Part shown: in pieces, positions 5,255-8,087 of the stretch
How the letters are laid out: each line of letters begins with the position of its first letter
Numbering within the stretch: the stretch's first letter is position 1
Source: an uncultured Selenomonadales bacterium
GTDB lineage: Bacteria > Bacillota_C > Negativicutes > Selenomonadales > Selenomonadaceae
Reading direction: 5' to 3'
Assembly (NCBI GenBank): GCA_937916025.1
Contig: CALGGX010000137.1
Coordinates: 1-8,087, forward strand
Length of the DNA stretch: 8,087 nucleotides
Notes under the pieces: model-generated
The model's input: the letters and a program-made list of their open reading frames with translations, nothing else
The model's database searches: none
Told to the model about the DNA's origin: nothing
Position numbers and translations under genes: made by a program

Positions 5255-6787
5255 TCATCTCCTGTAATCGTCGGGCGAAGGCGGACGCGGCTCTTCATAC
5301 TCCGAATCGCCGTCGTAAATCCGCTCGATGCGTGTGTCGTTGCGTCGCTCCGAGCGATCGTCGTAACTCCGTTCCTCGGACGTTCTTTCAGGCAAATCCG
5401 AATACCGCTCCGAGTATCGATCCGAATACCGCTCGATATTTTGATCCGAGTATCGATCGGAACTTCGATCGGAATAAGAACCGGCATCGCTTCGTTCGTT
5501 GCGTTCCGTCTCTCGATCATATCGATCTTGAGCGTATCGATCATTCCGATCTTCCGATTGACGCTCGGACATGCGATCATAATTCTGCTCGAGCCGTTCC
5601 AATCGATCATCGGAATCGCGCTCGAGCCGCTCAACCGAATCCGTCCGCTCGTTCCGATCATTGGAATTTCGCTCGAGCCGATCGGACGATCTTCTGTCGG
5701 AATTTCGTTCCTCCGAACGTCTTTCAGAAGTCCGCTCGCGCGAGTACGGACGCCCGACGGGATTTTCATCATCGGCTCGCGAGGCGTGCTCGGGGATCGA
5801 CGATTGATATTCCGACGCCGCATCGCGCATTCTCTCGCGCAGGAACGGATCGACTTCGATGCCGAGCGCATCCGCCACCGACAGCCGCACCATTTCCACA
5901 TCGGGGATCCAATACGAAACGTCGTCGATGTAAATCGGCTGCCCGGGAACCATATCCATTTCGATGCCGTTTTTGTAAGCATCCGCGAGCGAACCGGCGA
6001 GCTCGAGCATCTGCCGCATCGACAGATCGGTTTTGATCGCGTCGATCGTCTCTTTAATCAGCGTGGGAATTTCGGGAATGATCGAAGGCGAAGTCAATTT
6101 ATCGGCAACGGCGGCAATGAATTTCTGTTGACGCTTGACGCGCCCGATATCGCCCTCGGAGTCTCTGTATCTGACATAAGTGACGGCGTCGGCTCCGTCA
6201 AGATGTTGAAAGCCCGGATACAGATCAATCACGAGCCCGCCATCGTCATCCCAAGGGTCTTCGTAATACATGCGCTTTTCGACATCAATGTCGATGCCGC
6301 CGATCGCGTCGACGAGATCGACAAACGCATGCGTGTTGACAATGACATAATGATCGATGTCGATGCCGAGGAAATTCTCGACGGTTTTCTCGGCAAGTCG
6401 TTCGCCGCCGTAAGCATACGCGGCATTGATCTTGTCGAAACCGCGATTGCCGACTTTGACGCGGGTATCGCGCGGGATCGACAGCAATGCGGCTTGATTG
6501 ATCTTCGGATCGATCGTGGCGACGATGAGAGTATCGGAGCGTCCGACGTCGTCCTCGCGCTCGTCGACGCCCATGATCAAAACCGTCGTCTTGTCGGAAA
6601 CTTTAAGCAGTTCCGGCTCCTCGACAATCTCGGCGATATTGCGATTGGATTTCGCGAGACTCTTGATCGTTTTTGAAGCAAAAAGCGAGCCGGCGACGGC
6701 AGACGCGGCAAAACAGAAAATCAACAGCAGAACGGGCCAAAAGCGACGACGTTTGCGCGGCTTGACGGACGAATTATCTTCTATCAA
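5255..6787 (-). CDS. LytR-CpsA-Psr (LCP) family glycopolymer ligase with charged C-terminal tail
   Basis: LCP enzymes move anionic glycopolymers from lipid carriers onto peptidoglycan outside the membrane. This 510-aa protein has a basic N-terminus (KPRKRRR), one membrane segment (about 16-37) and an extracytoplasmic LCP domain (about 66-230). Family motifs are LIMGVDERE, GRSDTLIVATIDP (R83, D85), SIPRDTRV (R106, D107, R109), DKINAAYAYGG (118-128), and YVRYRDSEGDIGRVKRQQ with several conserved Arg. From about 335 to the end is a low-complexity tail of ERxS, SDR and RYSD-like units. By hand count residues 341-510 contain 39 Arg, 51 Asp+Glu and no Lys; this is far longer than typical LCP tails and probably disordered. 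The start is taken as TTG because GAGGT (6794-6798) lies 6 nt upstream. It is first in a two-gene operon with plsY. Which polymer it attaches is unknown. Confidence 0.9.
   Translation of the reverse strand: MIEDNSSVKPRKRRRFWPVLLLIFCFAASAVAGSLFASKTIKSLAKSNRNIAEIVEEPELLKVSDKTTVLIMGVDEREDDVGRSDTLIVATIDPKINQAALLSIPRDTRVKVGNRGFDKINAAYAYGGERLAEKTVENFLGIDIDHYVIVNTHAFVDLVDAIGGIDIDVEKRMYYEDPWDDDGGLVIDLYPGFQHLDGADAVTYVRYRDSEGDIGRVKRQQKFIAAVADKLTSPSIIPEIPTLIKETIDAIKTDLSMRQMLELAGSLADAYKNGIEMDMVPGQPIYIDDVSYWIPDVEMVRLSVADALGIEVDPFLRERMRDAASEYQSSIPEHASRADDENPVGRPYSRERTSERRSEERNSDRRSSDRLERNSNDRNERTDSVERLERDSDDRLERLEQNYDRMSERQSEDRNDRYAQDRYDRETERNERSDAGSYSDRSSDRYSDQNIERYSDRYSERYSDLPERTSEERSYDDRSERRNDTRIERIYDGDSEYEEPRPPSPDDYRR
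5259..5263 (-). promoter_or_regulatory. Shine-Dalgarno that decides the plsY start
   Basis: On the - strand AGGAG sits inside the last codons of the LCP gene. It is 10 nt from the ATG at 5248 and only 4 nt from the alternative TTG at 5254, so the ATG is preferred. Confidence 0.7.
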
Positions 6788-6830
6788 TTGATGACCTCAT
6801 TTCTGAATGTACGAGTTAAATTCATAAACG

Positions 6831-6859
6831 ATTTTAGCGCAAAGGCAAAGGGAGTGCAA
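6831..6859 (-). promoter_or_regulatory. Probable promoter of the LCP-plsY operon
   Basis: On the - strand TTGCAC (plus-strand 6854-6859) and TAAAAT (plus-strand 6831-6836) are spaced by 17 bases. The predicted start near 6824 gives a leader of about 37 nt to the TTG. The -35 box overlaps the end of the CYTH gene's ribosome-binding site on the other strand. I see only weak, poorly spaced candidate boxes for the + strand gene in this 78-nt gap. Confidence 0.6.
6848..6854 (+). promoter_or_regulatory. Shine-Dalgarno of the CYTH gene
   Basis: AAGGGAG lies 11 nt before the ATG at 6866. The conserved ExExK motif begins three codons after this ATG, so the start is well supported. The site shares a base with the opposite-strand -35 box. 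Confidence 0.65.
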
Positions 6860-6865
6860 GAGTAA

Positions 6866-7333
6866 ATGGCTTTGGAAATCGAGCGAAAATATTTGGTGAA
6901 GAGATTGCCGCCGCTCGAATCGGGCACTCGGATCGTGCAGGGATATCTGTCGTTCGATCCGACGGTACGCGTCCGATTGAAGGGCGGGCACGGGCGATTG
7001 ACGATTAAAAGTCGCGCGTCGACGGACGGAATTTCGCGTTTGGAATACGAATATGAAATTCCGGCTTCGGATGCGGAAGAATTGTTTCGACTGTGCAAAG
7101 GCGCGTTGATCGAAAAAACGCGATACGTTATCGGACGCGTCGAGCTTGATGTTTTCGACGGCGACAATGCAGGATTGATCCTTGCGGAGATCGAATTGAG
7201 CAGCGAAGACGAGCGCGTCGAATTGCCGACATGGCTCGGGCGCGAAGTTACCGGTTTGAAGAGATATTACAACAGCGAATTGGTTTTGAGACCGTACAAA
7301 GATTGGACGAAGGCGGAGCGTTTCGATGAGTGA
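6866..7333 (+). CDS. CYTH domain / triphosphate tunnel metalloenzyme-like protein
   Basis: A single-domain cytoplasmic CYTH protein of 155 aa. The family hydrolyses or transfers triphosphate groups inside an eight-strand tunnel using Mg or Mn. The defining ExExK is at E4, E6, K8 (EIERKYLV). Tunnel-type charged residues recur in the right order: R35 and R37 in VRVRL, K48 in LTIKSR, E60, E62 and E64 in LEYEYEIP, K84 and R86 in EKTRY, D95, E108 and E110 in AEIEL, and K132 in the closing TGLKRYYNSEL. Length and compactness match small bacterial members such as the Nitrosomonas and Clostridium thermocellum enzymes, some of which are inorganic tripolyphosphatases. There is no CHAD domain. Adenylate cyclase (class IV) and thiamine triphosphatase are other CYTH activities that sequence alone cannot exclude. 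It is translationally coupled to the next gene by an 8-nt overlap. Confidence 0.9.
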   Translation: MALEIERKYLVKRLPPLESGTRIVQGYLSFDPTVRVRLKGGHGRLTIKSRASTDGISRLEYEYEIPASDAEELFRLCKGALIEKTRYVIGRVELDVFDGDNAGLILAEIELSSEDERVELPTWLGREVTGLKRYYNSELVLRPYKDWTKAERFDE

Positions 7334-7988
7334 ATGGGAATTGTTGTTGCGATTGGCGTTGTCATGCGTGCTGGGCGGAGTGATCGGCTACGAGCGGCAG
7401 TCGCGAAGAAAAGTCGCGGGGCTTCGGACGAACATTTTGGTATGTCTGGGCTCGTGTTTGATCATGGTGTTATCGGAAGCGTTGTATCTCAATGTCGAGG
7501 GGCGGACGAACGCCGATCCGGCTCGATTGGCGGCGCAAGTTGTCTCGGGCATCGGCTTCCTCGGCGCGGGCGCGATCATGAAAGAGGGCTTGACGGTCAT
7601 CGGCTTGACGACGGCGGCGTGCTTATGGGTCGTGGCCGGCGTGGGGTTGGCGGTCGGCGCGGGATATTACACGGGCGCGCTGTTCACGACGGCGTTGGTT
7701 TTCGCGACGCTCGGGACGTTGAGCCGCATCGACGAGTGGTTGATGCATGAACGAAACCTGACGATCCTGTTGCATTGCTCGGATCAACCGGGGCAGATGC
7801 TCGTGATTAATCGCAAGCTCGACGAATTGGATTTGAAAGTCCGATCGATCAAAGGGCGCGCGGATGAGAATGATGTCGGGCTGATGTACATCGAGCTCGA
7901 CGTGTACAATCACGGCGGCGCGAAGAACATCGACGTGCTTGAAAAAATGCGCGGGCTCGAGGGAATGATCAGCGTCAAAGTTTCGTAA
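7326..7988 (+). CDS. MgtC/SapB family membrane protein
   Basis: This 220-aa protein has the two-part build of the MgtC family: an N-terminal membrane domain with about five hydrophobic segments (roughly 4-22, 36-54, 70-87, 92-112, 114-132) and a soluble C-terminal ACT-like domain (about 144-220). Family motifs are LGGVIGYERQ at 16-25, GLRTNILVCLGS at 32-43, and DPARLAAQV followed by SGIGFLGAGAIMK at 64-86. Salmonella MgtC supports growth in low magnesium and inside macrophages, and interacts with the F1F0 ATP synthase; many other homologues are uncharacterised and need not transport Mg. Its ATG overlaps the CYTH stop, with GGAG (7315-7318) 7 nt upstream, so the two are probably co-made. No magnesium riboswitch is visible before the pair. 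No terminator is visible before the tRNA promoter. Confidence 0.92.
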   Translation: MSEWELLLRLALSCVLGGVIGYERQSRRKVAGLRTNILVCLGSCLIMVLSEALYLNVEGRTNADPARLAAQVVSGIGFLGAGAIMKEGLTVIGLTTAACLWVVAGVGLAVGAGYYTGALFTTALVFATLGTLSRIDEWLMHERNLTILLHCSDQPGQMLVINRKLDELDLKVRSIKGRADENDVGLMYIELDVYNHGGAKNIDVLEKMRGLEGMISVKVS

Positions 7989-7991
7989 GCC

Positions 7992-8020
7992 TTGACATTG
8001 AAATTGAAGTTTGATAATAT
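7992..8020 (+). promoter_or_regulatory. Promoter of tRNA-Ser
   Basis: A perfect TTGACA at 7992-7997 is followed by GATAAT (8013-8018, spacing 15) or TAATAT (8015-8020, spacing 17). The tRNA begins at 8033, a normal distance for a short leader. The promoter starts only 4 nt after the MgtC stop. Confidence 0.75.
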
Positions 8021-8032
8021 TACTTTAAACGC

Positions 8033-8087
8033 GGAGAGGTGTCCGAGCGGTTTAAGGAGCCGGTCTTGAAAACCGGTGATGTCGAAA
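8033..8087 (+). tRNA. tRNA-Ser (anticodon UGA), 3' part beyond the window
   Basis: The acceptor 5' strand is GGAGAGG. The D arm runs from TCC to GGA around GAGCGG. The anticodon stem is CCGGT/ACCGG with loop CTTGAAA, so the anticodon is TGA, which reads UCA and related serine codons. The following TGATGTCGAAA is the start of the long variable arm expected for a class II tRNA. The rest of the variable arm, the T arm and the acceptor 3' strand are cut by the window end. The high G content of the acceptor and the D-arm pattern match bacterial tRNA-Ser(UGA). Confidence 0.95.

Noticed and set aside
5153..6676. Open frame of 507 codons on the + strand opposite the LCP gene
   Set aside because: Its translation is low-complexity and Ile/Arg-rich, reflecting the reverse complement of the LCP codons and tail. 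The LCP motifs, ribosome site and operon spacing support the - strand gene.
181..7988. GATC excess as the cyanobacterial HIP1 octamer (GCGATCGC)
   Set aside because: The sites occur in many contexts, the full octamer is not dominant, and the genes are not cyanobacterial in character.

Overview
This window holds eight protein-coding genes and the 5' part of a tRNA gene, all of recognisable families, plus two copies of an unusual 7-base repeat element. The genes are tightly packed and have clear Shine-Dalgarno sequences. TTG starts look likely for at least two of them. A LytR-CpsA-Psr (LCP) enzyme, a PlsY acyltransferase, a single-domain CYTH protein and a stand-alone DhaL point to a bacterium of the Bacillota lineage. 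A Negativicutes-like anaerobe is possible, but that is inference from gene content and I cannot fix the taxon from the sequence.

Layout. (1) 1-186: repeat element R1 (about 19-119), followed by a good sigma-70-type promoter. (2) 187-4513, + strand: dhaL, leuA, trpE and trpG form one compact unit. The gap is 16 nt between dhaL and leuA, leuA and trpE share ATGA, and trpE and trpG overlap by 17 nt. The unit joins a dihydroxyacetone-kinase subunit to the first committed step of leucine synthesis and to both subunits of anthranilate synthase. (3) 4499-4660: repeat element R2 fills the whole convergent gap between trpG and plsY and supplies the stop codons of both. (4) 4658-6787, - strand: an LCP-family cell-wall glycopolymer ligase with a long lysine-free Arg/Asp/Glu/Ser tail, followed 6 nt later by plsY. 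(5) 6788-6865: a short divergent promoter region. (6) 6866-7988, + strand: a CYTH/triphosphate-tunnel protein overlapping an MgtC/SapB-family membrane protein by 8 nt. (7) 7992-8087: a strong promoter and tRNA-Ser(UGA), cut by the window end.

How it fits together: the left half is amino-acid biosynthesis. The - strand pair is envelope construction, with attachment of anionic polymers to peptidoglycan and the first acylation of phospholipid synthesis. The right pair combines a probable polyphosphate or nucleotide phosphohydrolase with an MgtC-type membrane protein.

The most unusual signal is the repeat family. R1 and R2 have two arms of tandem heptamers (TTCGTAA/TGCGTAA types) facing each other as inverted repeats. 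R2 is R1 in the opposite orientation; one arm is conserved at 31 of 32 bases. Each unit carries TAA and 7 is not a multiple of 3, so three consecutive TAA-bearing units stop all three reading frames. I see no CRISPR, phage, transposase, toxin-antitoxin or defence genes, and no intrinsic terminator with a T-tract.
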